This document shows positions 1 to 8,373 of a stretch of 64,000 bases of DNA, piece by piece. Each line of letters begins with the position of its first letter. The first letter of the stretch is position 1. The notes below the pieces were generated by a model. It made no database searches. It saw nothing but the letters and a program-made list of their open reading frames with translations, and was not told where the DNA came from. The stretch is taken from NCBI RefSeq assembly GCF_027912535.1, contig NZ_CP115465.1:1406001-1470000 (forward strand), given 5' to 3'. A program made the position numbers and the translations under genes. The stretch is from Brevundimonas sp. NIBR11. GTDB lineage: Bacteria; Pseudomonadota; Alphaproteobacteria; Caulobacterales; Caulobacteraceae.

Positions 1-138
1 GCCTATGTCTACCACGCCAACAAAGGCCTGGATCAGGAGGCGACCTATCGCCAGATCCTGGCCGGCCTGCGCCAGGCGCTGGAAGGCCCCGGATACAAGA
101 CCGTCCCCGAGACGGACGAACCCAAGAACGTTCAATGA
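1..138 (+). CDS. C-terminal end of an unidentified protein (possibly DUF5076)
   Basis: The window opens inside a reading frame; 45 codons are visible before a TGA stop, running from AYVYHANKGLDQEATYRQIL and ending in EPKNVQ. The visible part looks like an amphipathic helix (LAGLRQALEG) followed by a polar tail. The gene lies just upstream of pdhC and in the same direction, so it probably belongs to the pyruvate dehydrogenase transcript. The pattern faintly recalls the C-terminus of the small DUF5076 proteins found in Caulobacterales, but that is a weak match from memory and I would not rely on it. Confidence 0.5.
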   Translation, partial: AYVYHANKGLDQEATYRQILAGLRQALEGPGYKTVPETDEPKNVQ

Positions 139-194
139 TCGCGGCGACTTCCGCTATCATTGACCCCAGCTGAGACGATCGAGGCGCCAAGGCC

Positions 195-1538
195 ATGACT
201 GACATTCTGATGCCCGCCCTGTCGCCCACGATGGAAGAGGGCGTTCTGGCCAAATGGCACGTCAAGGTCGGCGACGTCGTCAAGGCCGGCGACGTGATCG
301 CCGAGATCGAGACCGACAAGGCCACGATGGAGGTCGAGGCCGTCGACGAGGGGACCATCACCGAAATCCTCGTGGCCGAAGGCGGCGAAGGCGTGAAGGT
401 CAACGCCCCGATCGCGCGTCTGGCGGACGAGGGCGGGGCCGCCGCTCCCGCTCCCGCTGCGAAGTCTGCCGAGCCGGCGAAAGCGGCGGCACCCTCGCCG
501 GCCGACGACAAGCCGGCGCCGGCCGGGCATGAAAGCGGCCAGGCCGTTGCGACCCCGCAGGGCGTCAAATCGGCTGAGGCTGTCTTGCCGAAGACAGACG
601 CCGCACCGACATCGAAGCAGACCGGGACGCGCGTGTTCGCCTCGCCGCTGGCCCGTCGACTTGCCAAGGATGCGGGCCTTGACCTGTCTTCGCTGAAAGG
701 CTCGGGCCCGCACGGCCGCATCGTCCGCGCAGACGTCGAGGCGGCCAGCAAGGGCGGCGCTCGCCCCGCCGAGGCGACAGCGACGGCTTCCGCCCCGGCC
801 GCCGAGCCACGCAAGGTCCAATCGCTGGCGCAGATGGGCATTCCGGACGGTAGCTACGATCTGATCCCGCTGGACGGGATGAAGAAGGCCATCGCCCGCC
901 GCATGGTCGAGAGCGTCAATGCGGTGCCGCACTTCCCGCTGTTCATCGACTGCGAGATCGACGCCCTGATGGCCGTCCGCGCCAAGGTCAATGCGCTGCT
1001 GGAGCCCAAGGGCATCAAGGTCTCGGTCAACGACTTCGTCATCAAGGCCGCGGCCTTGGCGCTGAAGCTCGTTCCGGAAGCCAACGCCAGCTATTCGCCC
1101 GAGGGCATCGCCATGCACCACAACGCCGACGTGGCGATGGCGGTGGCGATCGACGGCGGCCTGATCACCCCGATCATCTTCAAGGCCGAGACCAAGTCCC
1201 TGTCGCAAATCGCGACCGAGGCCAAGGACCTTGCCAAGCGCGCCCGCGACCGCAAGCTGAAGCCCGAGGAGTTCCAGGGCGGCACCTTCTCGGTCTCGAA
1301 CCTGGGCATGTTCGGCATCAAGCAGTTCACCTCGATCATCAACGAGCCCCAGGGCGCGATCATGAGCGTGGGCGCGGGCGAACAACGCGCGGTCGTCAAG
1401 AACGGTCAGGTCGTGCCCGCCACGGTGATGACCGTGACCCTGACGTGCGATCACCGCGTGGTCGACGGCGCGACCGGCGCCCGCTTCCTGCAGGCGTTCA
1501 AGCCGCTGATCGAAGATCCCGTGACGATGCTGGCCTGA
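195..1538 (+). CDS. pdhC: Dihydrolipoamide acetyltransferase, E2 of pyruvate dehydrogenase
   Basis: Core of the pyruvate dehydrogenase complex; transfers the acetyl group from the lipoyl arm to CoA. One lipoyl domain occupies residues 1-77, with lipoyl-lysine K42 in [10 protein letters not shown]. An Ala/Pro/Lys-rich flexible linker follows, then a peripheral subunit-binding domain at about 148-184 ([28 protein letters not shown]), a second linker, and a catalytic domain from about 215 to the end. The active-site motif DHRVVDG gives H420 and D424. The 447-residue length with a single lipoyl domain is usual for alphaproteobacterial PdhC. The glutathione peroxidase gene starts 4 nt downstream, and lpdA (E3) follows 1.6 kb later, so E2 and E3 share a locus. 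E1 is presumably left of the window. Confidence 0.96.
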   Translation: MTDILMPALSPTMEEGVLAKWHVKVGDVVKAGDVIAEIETDKATMEVEAVDEGTITEILVAEGGEGVKVNAPIARLADEGGAAAPAPAAKSAEPAKAAAPSPADDKPAPAGHESGQAVATPQGVKSAEAVLPKTDAAPTSKQTGTRVFASPLARRLAKDAGLDLSSLKGSGPHGRIVRADVEAASKGGARPAEATATASAPAAEPRKVQSLAQMGIPDGSYDLIPLDGMKKAIARRMVESVNAVPHFPLFIDCEIDALMAVRAKVNALLEPKGIKVSVNDFVIKAAALALKLVPEANASYSPEGIAMHHNADVAMAVAIDGGLITPIIFKAETKSLSQIATEAKDLAKRARDRKLKPEEFQGGTFSVSNLGMFGIKQFTSIINEPQGAIMSVGAGEQRAVVKNGQVVPATVMTVTLTCDHRVVDGATGARFLQAFKPLIEDPVTMLA

Positions 1539-1542
1539 GGCC

Positions 1543-2025
1543 ATGACCGGCTCGGTTTACGACTTCACTGCGACCGGCATCGACGGGACCGAAATCCGGC
1601 TGGATCAGTTTCGCGGTCAGGCCCTGCTGATCGTCAACACTGCGTCCAAATGCGGCTTCACCGGCCAGTACGCGGGGCTCGAGGCTCTGCATCGCCAGTA
1701 TGCCGACCAACCGTTCGAGGTCCTGGGTTTCCCCTGTAACCAATTCGGAGCCCAGGAACCGGGCCGGGCGGCGGAGATCGCGGCCTTTTGCTCATCGACT
1801 TTCGACGTCAGCTTTCCGATGTTCGACAAGGTCGAGGTGAACGGTAAGAACCGGCATCCGATCTACGACTGGCTGACGCGCCATAAGCGCGGCTTCCTCG
1901 GCAGCCGCGATGTGAAATGGAATTTCACCAAATTCCTGACAGACCGGGAGGGCAGGGTGGTCGCCCGCTTCGCCCCCGACGTCGAGCCGGCGGCCATCGC
2001 GCCCGAGATCGACAAGCTGCTCTGA
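1543..2025 (+). CDS. Glutathione peroxidase family (thiol peroxidase)
   Basis: 160 residues, a typical length for bacterial GPx-like enzymes that reduce hydroperoxides. The peroxidatic site is NTASKCGFT with C37, a cysteine rather than selenocysteine. FPCNQFGAQEPG carries the active-site Gln region, and WNFTKFL is the conserved C-terminal block. A further cysteine, C83 in AFCSSTF, lies where thioredoxin-dependent members keep the resolving cysteine, so the physiological reductant is more likely thioredoxin than glutathione (inference from the family). It starts 4 nt after pdhC on the same strand and is probably co-transcribed, which would tie peroxide defence to the redox-sensitive dehydrogenase complex. 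Confidence 0.9.
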   Translation: MTGSVYDFTATGIDGTEIRLDQFRGQALLIVNTASKCGFTGQYAGLEALHRQYADQPFEVLGFPCNQFGAQEPGRAAEIAAFCSSTFDVSFPMFDKVEVNGKNRHPIYDWLTRHKRGFLGSRDVKWNFTKFLTDREGRVVARFAPDVEPAAIAPEIDKLL

Positions 2026-2082
2026 TCGCCCTTGGCGAAAACGACGTCTTCTGTAGGGTCGTCCGAGGGTTGAGGGCGATTG

Positions 2083-3036
2083 ATGGCTGAAGACGCGAAA
2101 CGGTGCGCCGCCTGCGAGACGTCCTTGGCGGGGCGATACTGCCATGCCTGCGGTCAGGATTCCCAGGCCAGACCCGCGCCTCTGCGCGAAATGGCCGTGC
2201 AGGTGGCGACCTCCTACAGTCCGATCGACGGAAAGATGGCGCGAACGCTGGCGGTGCTCGCGGTGCGGCCCGGCCGGCTTCTGGAGGCCTATCGCAGCGG
2301 GGCGGGGTCGCTTTACGTTACGCCGCTGAAGCTGTTCGTGGCGGCGACGGCGCTGTTTCTCTCGGTGCTGAACTTCAGCGACACGACCTTCTTCCAGTAT
2401 GTTTGGAAGGTGGATAAGCCGGGCAGGGCGGTTCAGGCCGTGTACGACCCCGACACCATGGAGGTGTCCGTCGTCGGCGCGACGGCCCAGGATCGATGGC
2501 TTCAGCCCCGCATCGACCCCGCCATCGATCCCGAGGTCACCGCCGCCATCGAGGCCGGCGCCCGCACGGAACCGACCGAGGTCGCGCGCGCCAACATGCG
2601 CTATGAGCTCGCCGCCAACCTCGAACAGGAACGACTGGCAGAGCGGTTTTCGGACTGGCTCCCCAATGTCCTCTGGCTGTTGATGCCGCTCTACGCCGCA
2701 GGGCTGATGCCGCTGTTTGGACCGCGCAGGCTGTTTCTGGAGCACGTGATCTTCGCCATGTGGGCGCACGCCATCACCTTCATTCTGGCCATGGGCATGT
2801 CAGCGCTCAACGCCGCGGGCGCGAACCTGTCGGCGGCCTGGCTGGCCCTGCCGTATCTGGCTTATTTCACCGTGGCGGCGTCTCGCTACTACGGGATGAG
2901 CCCCCTGCAGGCCCTGTGGCGCGGCGCCGTGCACTTGGGCTTCTACGTGTTTCTGGTGCTGTTGCCGGCCGCCGTCGTCATTCTGGCGACGGTGACGGAC
3001 TGGGGCGCCCTGGCCGCCTGGTTCGAGGCCATCTGA
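2083..3036 (+). CDS. DUF3667 membrane protein with N-terminal zinc ribbon
   Basis: 317 residues. A short N-terminal zinc ribbon is formed by C8, C11, C20 and C23 (CAAC then CHACG). A soluble stretch and about five hydrophobic segments follow, for example around LKLFVAATALFLSVL, VLWLLMPLYAAGLM, FAMWAHAITFILAMG, YLAYFTVAA and VFLVLLPAAVVILA. This arrangement is that of DUF3667, an uncharacterised inner membrane family. I chose the ATG at 2083 over the TTG one codon earlier because GAGGG lies a normal distance upstream. It sits between a peroxidase gene and lpdA on the same strand. No function can be assigned from sequence. Confidence 0.8.
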   Translation: MAEDAKRCAACETSLAGRYCHACGQDSQARPAPLREMAVQVATSYSPIDGKMARTLAVLAVRPGRLLEAYRSGAGSLYVTPLKLFVAATALFLSVLNFSDTTFFQYVWKVDKPGRAVQAVYDPDTMEVSVVGATAQDRWLQPRIDPAIDPEVTAAIEAGARTEPTEVARANMRYELAANLEQERLAERFSDWLPNVLWLLMPLYAAGLMPLFGPRRLFLEHVIFAMWAHAITFILAMGMSALNAAGANLSAAWLALPYLAYFTVAASRYYGMSPLQALWRGAVHLGFYVFLVLLPAAVVILATVTDWGALAAWFEAI

Positions 3037-3128
3037 TCGGTCACGGCTGGTTACGTTCCGGAAGGTCAAGCTTTCAGGGCGGGGCAGGGGCCGCTACAAC
3101 CCCCTGACAATTCAACGGAGGCTTCCCC

Positions 3129-4532
3129 TTGGCCGACTTCGATCTCATCGTCATTGGTTCGGGCCCGGGCGGCTATGTGGCCGCGATCCGCGCCAGTCAG
3201 CTGGGCCAGAAGGTCGCCATCGTCGAGCGCGCGGAGCTGGGCGGCATCTGCCTGAACTGGGGCTGTATCCCAACCAAGGCTCTGCTGAAGTCCGGTGAGA
3301 AGTTCGAGAGCCTGAGCCACCTGAAGGATTATGGCCTCGCGGCATCGGGCGCGACCTTCGACTTCGACGCCATCATCCAGCGCTCGCGGGGCGTGGCGGC
3401 GACGATGAACAAGGGCGTCACCTTCCTGATGAAGAAGAACAAGATCGAGGTGATCGAGGGCTCGGCGAAGCTGGAGAAGGGGGCTGCCGCTCCGAAGGTG
3501 GTCGTCGACCTGAAGGCCGGCGGATCGCGGACCATCGAGGCCAAGGCGGTCATGCTGGCCGTCGGCGCCCGCGCCAAGGCCATCCCGCAGATCGGCCTGG
3601 AGGCCGACGGCGACAAGATCTGGGCCTATCGCGAAGCCTTGGCGCCGAAGAAGATGCCGGCGTCCATAGTGGTCATCGGCTCGGGCGCCATCGGTATCGA
3701 ATTCGGCAGTTTCTACAGGGCGCTAGGCGCGGAAGTTACGGTTGTGGAAGCGGTCGATCGCATCATGCCGGTCGAGGATGAAGAGGTCTCCAAGGCCGCC
3801 CAGAAGGCGATGGAGAAGCGCGGCATCAAGTTCCGCACCGGATGCAAGGTGACCAAGGTGTCCAAGGCCGGGAAGGGGGTCCAGGTCGCCATCGAGGCCA
3901 GCGGCAAGGCCGAGACCCTGGAGGCCGAGGTGTGCATCTCGGCGGTCGGCATCACCGCCAACACCGACGGCATCGGTCTGGAGGCGCTGGGCGTCAACAT
4001 GGACCGAGGGCACATCACCATCGACGGCCATTGCGCCACGAACGTGAAGGGGCTCTACGCCATCGGCGACTGCGCCGGCGCGCCCTGGCTGGCGCACAAG
4101 GCCTCGCACGAGGGCATCCACGCCGCCGAATACATCGCCGGCTACAAGACGCCGAACGTCGTCTCGCCGATCGCCGGCTGCACCTATGCCCAGCCGCAGG
4201 TCGCCTCGGTCGGGGTGACCGAGCAGGGCGCGCGCGAGGCCAAGCGCGAGGTGAAGATCGGCCGCTTCCCGTTCCGGGTGAACGGCAAGGCCGTGGCCGC
4301 CGGCGAGATCGAGGGCTTCGTCAAGGTCATCTTCGACGCCAAGACCGGCGCCCTGATCGGGGCCCACATGATCGGCCACGAGGTCACCGAGATGATCCAG
4401 GGCTATGTCACCGCCATCGCCATGGAAGCGACCGAGGAAGACATCCACGGCATCGTCTATCCGCATCCGACCATGTCGGAGGCCATGCACGAGGCGGCGC
4501 TCGACGCCTACGGACGTGTGATCCACCTCTGA
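3129..4532 (+). CDS. lpdA: Dihydrolipoyl dehydrogenase, E3
   Basis: Reoxidises dihydrolipoamide on E2 with FAD and NAD+. The FAD-binding GSGPGGYVAAIRA is at the N-terminus. The redox disulfide is C41/C46 in GGICLNWGCIPTK. A second dinucleotide fold (VVIGSGAIGIEFG) binds NAD, and the dimer-domain pair H446/E451 lies in HPTMSEAMHE. The start is TTG; GGAGG ends 7 nt upstream and translation from it gives the expected MADFDLIVIGSG beginning. 467 residues is the standard length. Its stop codon overlaps the ATG of the next gene (TGATG). Context with pdhC suggests it serves pyruvate dehydrogenase, though E3 may be shared with other 2-oxoacid dehydrogenases. Confidence 0.96.
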   Translation: MADFDLIVIGSGPGGYVAAIRASQLGQKVAIVERAELGGICLNWGCIPTKALLKSGEKFESLSHLKDYGLAASGATFDFDAIIQRSRGVAATMNKGVTFLMKKNKIEVIEGSAKLEKGAAAPKVVVDLKAGGSRTIEAKAVMLAVGARAKAIPQIGLEADGDKIWAYREALAPKKMPASIVVIGSGAIGIEFGSFYRALGAEVTVVEAVDRIMPVEDEEVSKAAQKAMEKRGIKFRTGCKVTKVSKAGKGVQVAIEASGKAETLEAEVCISAVGITANTDGIGLEALGVNMDRGHITIDGHCATNVKGLYAIGDCAGAPWLAHKASHEGIHAAEYIAGYKTPNVVSPIAGCTYAQPQVASVGVTEQGAREAKREVKIGRFPFRVNGKAVAAGEIEGFVKVIFDAKTGALIGAHMIGHEVTEMIQGYVTAIAMEATEEDIHGIVYPHPTMSEAMHEAALDAYGRVIHL

Positions 4533-4903
4533 TGGACGCGACGGGCGGCGATCTTCATTCATGGGCTGAAATAGCGGCGCGCGGGCTGGAGTTCGCAGGC
4601 GTCGGCGTCATGCTGCTGGGACTGGTCGCCGCGACCGCGTGGGGGCTGTGGCGTTTGCGGGGCGGGCTGGACGCGGCCTATGCCGAGTATAGGGCCAATC
4701 TCGGCCGAGCGATCCTGCTGGGCTTGGAACTGTTGGTCGCGGCCGACATCATCTCCACGGTGACATCGGAGCTGACGTTCCAGAGCGTTGGCTTGCTGGC
4801 CGCCGTCATCGCCATCCGAACCTTCCTCAGCTTCGCCTTGGAGACCGAGATCGAGGGCCGTTGGCCGTGGCGCCGGACGGAGATCGATCGGAAGGGGCGC
4901 TAA
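4532..4903 (+). CDS. DUF1622 family small membrane protein
   Basis: 123 residues starting at an ATG that overlaps the lpdA stop codon by one base, so it is translationally coupled to lpdA. Three hydrophobic segments are visible: near VGVMLLGLVAATAWGLW, AILLGLELLVAADIIS and VGLLAAVIAIRTFLSF, followed by a basic tail. The pattern, including RAILLGLELLVAADII and IRTFLSFALE, matches DUF1622 inner membrane proteins of unknown function. An open frame also extends far upstream through lpdA, but only the coupled start gives the family-like N-terminus. Confidence 0.82.
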   Translation: MDATGGDLHSWAEIAARGLEFAGVGVMLLGLVAATAWGLWRLRGGLDAAYAEYRANLGRAILLGLELLVAADIISTVTSELTFQSVGLLAAVIAIRTFLSFALETEIEGRWPWRRTEIDRKGR

Positions 4904-5082
4904 CGCTTTTTGCCGAGTTCGGCCGCGATGTCCTTTGTCATGCGGCCGACCTTGCGGTGGGCGGCGGTGATCTGGTCACGGGTGACGCCCCAGCGCTTCA
5001 TCCAGTACTCGACGGCCTGACGCTCGGAGAGGTCCAGGCGGTCCTTGTCGATAAAGCCGCGCTTGTCCTTCAGACCGGCCAT
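4900..5082 (-). CDS. DUF3606 small protein
   Basis: 60 residues, basic and helical, beginning MAGLKDKRGF and containing DKDRLDLSERQAVEYW and WGVTRDQITAAHRKVG. This is the DUF3606 pattern, a family of small proteins of unknown function common in Proteobacteria. AGGAAA lies about 8 nt upstream of the start. The upstream region on this strand is unusually AT-rich (CATAATATATC), a plausible promoter. The 3' end overlaps the DUF1622 gene by 4 nt in a convergent arrangement. Confidence 0.8.
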   Translation of the reverse strand: MAGLKDKRGFIDKDRLDLSERQAVEYWMKRWGVTRDQITAAHRKVGRMTKDIAAELGKKR

Positions 5083-5145
5083 GAGGGCGTTTCCTGTTTG
5101 CGCCTAAGATATATTATGCGAAATCTTTGGCATGGGTTAGTGTGG

Positions 5146-5946
5146 TCAGAGGGGCGTTTGGGCGTTCCAGCCGTCGAAACCGACTTTGACATTGGCCGGA
5201 AGAAGCCCCGACAAGGCGTTGTAATCGAGATCGATATGCAGGTTTGTCAGCACGGCGTTCTCAACGCCGCTGCGCGCGATCCATTCCAGCGTCCGATCGA
5301 CATGGCTGTGGGTCGGATGCGTCGTCCAGCGCAGCGCATCGACGATCCAGAGCTTGCAGCCCACCAGCGCGTCGAACGCCGCATCGTCAAGGGCGTCGAT
5401 ATCGCTGGAGTAAGCCACAGGCCCGATGCGGTAGCCGGCTGACCGGATCGGCCCGTGGCCCTGATCGAAGGTCACGACCGGAACCCGGCCGCCCGGACCC
5501 TCGATCGACCAGCCGACGCCGTGCACCGGAATGTCCTTCAGCTCCAAAATAGCCGGATAGCCGAGCTGGCTTTCGAATATATACGGGAACCGCGGCGTCA
5601 GCGCGTCGCGCGTCGCCTGGTCCATCCAGGCGGGAATCCGCTGGCGCCGACGGACGGCGAAGACCCGCAGATCGTCGATGCCGTGGGTCTGGTCGGCATG
5701 GTCATGGGTGTACAGAACCGCATCGATCGACTTCACATCGGCTTTCAACATCTGCTCGCGAAGATCGGGAGATGTATCGATAAGTACGGTCGTGTCGCCA
5801 TCGGGACCGCGTCGCCGGACCAAGGCCGAACAGCGGCTACGGCGATTCTTCGGTTCGGCGGGATCGCACGCGCCCCAGTCGCCGTCCCCGCGCGGCACGC
5901 CGCCGGACGAGCCGCTGCCTAGGATGGTGATCTCCAACTCGCTCAC
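5146..5946 (-). CDS. PhnP-like metallo-beta-lactamase-fold phosphodiesterase
   Basis: 266 residues. It begins ILGSGSSGGVPRGDG, a mark of this branch of the metallo-beta-lactamase fold, and carries the metal motif THDHADQTHGIDDLR (H81, H83, D85). Later metal ligands are likely the HGP of FDQGHGPIRSAGYRIG and THPTHSHVD. Related proteins are annotated as phosphoribosyl 1,2-cyclic phosphate phosphodiesterase or simply MBL-fold hydrolase; there are no phn genes nearby, so the substrate is unknown. Its start overlaps the end of tatD by 4 nt, making it the last gene of a tmk-holB-tatD-MBL operon. This neighbourhood is widely conserved in Alphaproteobacteria. Confidence 0.85.
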   Translation of the reverse strand: MSELEITILGSGSSGGVPRGDGDWGACDPAEPKNRRSRCSALVRRRGPDGDTTVLIDTSPDLREQMLKADVKSIDAVLYTHDHADQTHGIDDLRVFAVRRRQRIPAWMDQATRDALTPRFPYIFESQLGYPAILELKDIPVHGVGWSIEGPGGRVPVVTFDQGHGPIRSAGYRIGPVAYSSDIDALDDAAFDALVGCKLWIVDALRWTTHPTHSHVDRTLEWIARSGVENAVLTNLHIDLDYNALSGLLPANVKVGFDGWNAQTPL

Positions 5947-6722
5947 GGCCTCGGGATCCGGTCGAACAGGTTGAAGAAGGCGTCTGTCGTCCTGGCCTCC
6001 GCCTCCTCCCGCTCCCAGCCGCGAATGTCGGCCAGCGCCTGGAGCACATGGCCAATGTAGGCCGGTTCATTGCGACGGCCCCGATGCGGCACGGGCGCAA
6101 GGTAGGGACAGTCGGTCTCTACGATGATCCGGTCGGCCGGCATCGCCCGGACTACCTGACGCACGTCCTCGGCGGCCTTGAAGGTAGCGATTCCAGAGAC
6201 CGAGAACCACGCGCCCATTTCCGCAGCCTGTTGCGCGAGTTGCGCGCCCGATGTGTAGCAATGCATGAGGAATCGAAACGGCGCCTCGACTTGCATTTCG
6301 CGAAGGATCGCGGCCATCTGGTCGTCGGCCTCGCGCGTGTGCACGACCAACGGCAGGCCCGTCGCCTGGGCGGCTCTGATGTGGGTTCTGAAGATCTCGG
6401 CCTGCTGATTGCGCGGGCTGAAGTCGTAGTGGAAGTCCAGGCCGCATTCGCCGATGCCGACGACGCGCGGTCGGTGCGACAACGCAATCAGGTCTTCCGC
6501 CGTCATGGCCGTGTGGTCCTTGGCCTCGTGCGGATGGACGCCGACGGTGCACCAGATGTCGGGGTGCGCCATGGCCAGGGCGTGGGTGGCCTCGAAGGTC
6601 GATAGCTTGTCGGAGATCTCGACCATCATCTGGACGCCGGCCTCGCGGGCCCGAGCGATGACGTCGTCGCGGTCCTCGTCGAACTGGACGGCGTGGAGGT
6701 TCACGTGGCTGTCGATGATCAT
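5943..6722 (-). CDS. tatD: TatD family metal-dependent hydrolase (DNase)
   Basis: 259 residues of the TatD amidohydrolase-like fold. Metal and catalytic motifs in order: DSHVNLH at the N-terminus (usually DxHxH), GIGECGLDFHYD, VVHTREADDQ, the CYTSG block and VETDCPYLAP. TatD enzymes are Mg-dependent 3'-5' exonucleases on DNA or RNA. The first motif reads DSHVNLH with a VN pair in place of the more common CH; this is common in alphaproteobacterial YcfH-like members. It overlaps holB and the MBL gene by 4 nt on each side. In many relatives metG lies between holB and tatD; it is absent here. Confidence 0.92.
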   Translation of the reverse strand: MIIDSHVNLHAVQFDEDRDDVIARAREAGVQMMVEISDKLSTFEATHALAMAHPDIWCTVGVHPHEAKDHTAMTAEDLIALSHRPRVVGIGECGLDFHYDFSPRNQQAEIFRTHIRAAQATGLPLVVHTREADDQMAAILREMQVEAPFRFLMHCYTSGAQLAQQAAEMGAWFSVSGIATFKAAEDVRQVVRAMPADRIIVETDCPYLAPVPHRGRRNEPAYIGHVLQALADIRGWEREEAEARTTDAFFNLFDRIPRP

Positions 6723-7702
6723 CCGCCGGCCATCCGTTTCACGCGCGCCAGATCGGCCAGCGCCCCAGCCAGCAGGTCAGCCTTGTCGAGGTTGATCGCC
6801 GCCGCCCGGTCCGGCGCCTCGGTCAGACGGGTCCACAGATCGGCCCAGGCGGCCCCCTGCCCCGCCGTGTCCAGCGACCTCGCCTTCACGGCCGCCGCCA
6901 ATCGATCCAGCAGGGCTTCGAACTTCGCCTGTCCTTCGGCGCCCCGAAAACCGTCGGACACCGACAAGGCCTCGGCGCGATCGACCGGGCCCTCATCGAC
7001 CCAGCGTCGCGCCAGCCGGTCCAGTTCCAGATTGGCCGTGGTCGCCAGCGACAGGGCCGCACCCGGCGAGCCTCTGGCCATGCCGGCGATGCGCACGGCC
7101 TCGTCGCGATGCAGTTCGGTCTGGCGCGCCAGAAGGCCGGCGACCTCGGACTCCGCCCATGGCTGGAAGGTCAGGCGACGGCAGCGCGAGCGGATGGTGG
7201 CCAAGAGTCGCCCCGGCGCGTGGGCGATCAGAAACAGCACCCCGCGTTCAGGCGGCTCCTCCAGAACCTTCAACAAGGCGTTGGCGGCATTGAGATTAAG
7301 GTCGTCCGCCGCATCGATGACAGCCACCCGATAGGCGGCACGCGAAGGGCTTTTGGCGAAGAACTCCGGCAGGTCGCGCGCCTGATCGACAGAGATGGAT
7401 TTCTTGGTCTTGCCGCCGTCGACCAGGCGCTCAAGAACCAGAAGATCGGGGTGGGACTGCGCCGAGATCAGTTGGCTGACCGGGTCCTGCGGCCGCGCCC
7501 CGAGGGGACCGCGCGACGGGTCCGGGGCCGCGCCCAGCAGACGTCGTGCGGCGCGATAGGCGAAGGTCGCCTTGCCCAGACCCTCGGGCCCGCACACCAG
7601 CCAGGCATGGTGCAGGCGACCGCGCGACAGGGCGTCGACGAAGGCCGTCTCCGCCTCCAGCGACGCAATGAGGTCGAACCGTTCCCGCGGGTGCTCGCTC
7701 AC
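6719..7702 (-). CDS. holB: DNA polymerase III subunit delta'
   Basis: 327-residue AAA+ clamp-loader subunit. The P-loop is degenerate (CGPEGLGKATFAYRAARRLL), as expected for delta', which does not hydrolyse ATP. LNAANALLKVLEEPPERGVLFLIAH is the sensor-1 region typical of HolB and DnaX, followed by TIRSRCRRLTF with the SRC motif. The zinc-binding cysteines of some homologues are not evident. It assembles with delta and gamma/tau to load the beta clamp. Start and stop overlap tmk and tatD by 4 nt each, so it is translationally coupled in the tmk-holB pair seen across bacteria. Confidence 0.93.
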   Translation of the reverse strand: MSEHPRERFDLIASLEAETAFVDALSRGRLHHAWLVCGPEGLGKATFAYRAARRLLGAAPDPSRGPLGARPQDPVSQLISAQSHPDLLVLERLVDGGKTKKSISVDQARDLPEFFAKSPSRAAYRVAVIDAADDLNLNAANALLKVLEEPPERGVLFLIAHAPGRLLATIRSRCRRLTFQPWAESEVAGLLARQTELHRDEAVRIAGMARGSPGAALSLATTANLELDRLARRWVDEGPVDRAEALSVSDGFRGAEGQAKFEALLDRLAAAVKARSLDTAGQGAAWADLWTRLTEAPDRAAAINLDKADLLAGALADLARVKRMAGG

Positions 7703-8325
7703 GGCAGGATGGGCTCGACGACGCGCCAGACCCGCTCGGCGACCACGTCGGGTTCGCCCGTCGCGTCGATCAGCCGGCAGCGCTCGGGATGTTGGGCCGA
7801 GACCGACAGGAAGCCGTCACGCAGGCGGCGGTGAAACTGCAGCCCCTTGGATTCGAACCGAGTCTCCGCCGCGCCCCGCGCCAGGGCCCGCTCCAGCCCG
7901 ACCTCGACCGGCAGGTCGAAGATCAAAGTCAGATCCGGCTGGTCGGCGCCGACGATGGCGGCGTCCAGCGCCTCGATAAAGTCCGCCGGGGTTCCGCCGC
8001 CCGCGCCCTGATAGGCCCGGCTGGAATCGGCGAAGCGGTCGCAGACGATCCAGCGACCGGCGGCCAGCGCCGGGCGGATGGTCTTTTCCAGATGGTCGCT
8101 GCGGGCGGCGAACATCAGCATGGTCTCGGTCAGGGGCGACCAGCGGGCCGCGTCCCCGTTCAGGGCGATGTGGCGAATCTCCTCGGCGCCGGGCGAGCCG
8201 CCGGGCTCACGCGTGTGCACGACGTCGACGCCACGCGCCTTGAGGCGAGCGCCCAGTCTGGCGGCCTGGGTGGACTTGCCGGTCCCCTCCCCGCCTTCAA
8301 GCGTAATGAATTTTCCTCGGGTCAC
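7699..8325 (-). CDS. tmk: Thymidylate kinase
   Basis: 208 residues. Converts dTMP to dTDP. The P-loop is EGGEGTGKSTQAARLGARL near residue 10, the dTMP-binding DR motif is in CDRFADSSRAYQGAGG, and a lid region follows (GLERALARGAAETRFE). The glycine-rich P-loop and arginine distribution fit type I/II bacterial TMK. It is the first gene of the overlapping operon with holB, tatD and the MBL hydrolase, and lies 48 nt downstream of rlpA, so it may share the rlpA transcript. Confidence 0.95.
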   Translation of the reverse strand: MTRGKFITLEGGEGTGKSTQAARLGARLKARGVDVVHTREPGGSPGAEEIRHIALNGDAARWSPLTETMLMFAARSDHLEKTIRPALAAGRWIVCDRFADSSRAYQGAGGGTPADFIEALDAAIVGADQPDLTLIFDLPVEVGLERALARGAAETRFESKGLQFHRRLRDGFLSVSAQHPERCRLIDATGEPDVVAERVWRVVEPILP

Positions 8326-8373
8326 CGGCGCACAATGGCGGCCCGGACGGCTGGGGCCAAGGGTCGAGACGGC

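Noticed and set aside
132..1544. Long minus-strand frame opposite pdhC (470 codons), and similar long frames opposite ppiD (20927-22990), trpE (23353-25200) and gltX (30291-31601)
   Set aside because: All lie fully antisense to genes with clear domains, their translations are rich in Arg, Gly, His and Asp with no motif, and such shadows are expected in high-GC DNA.
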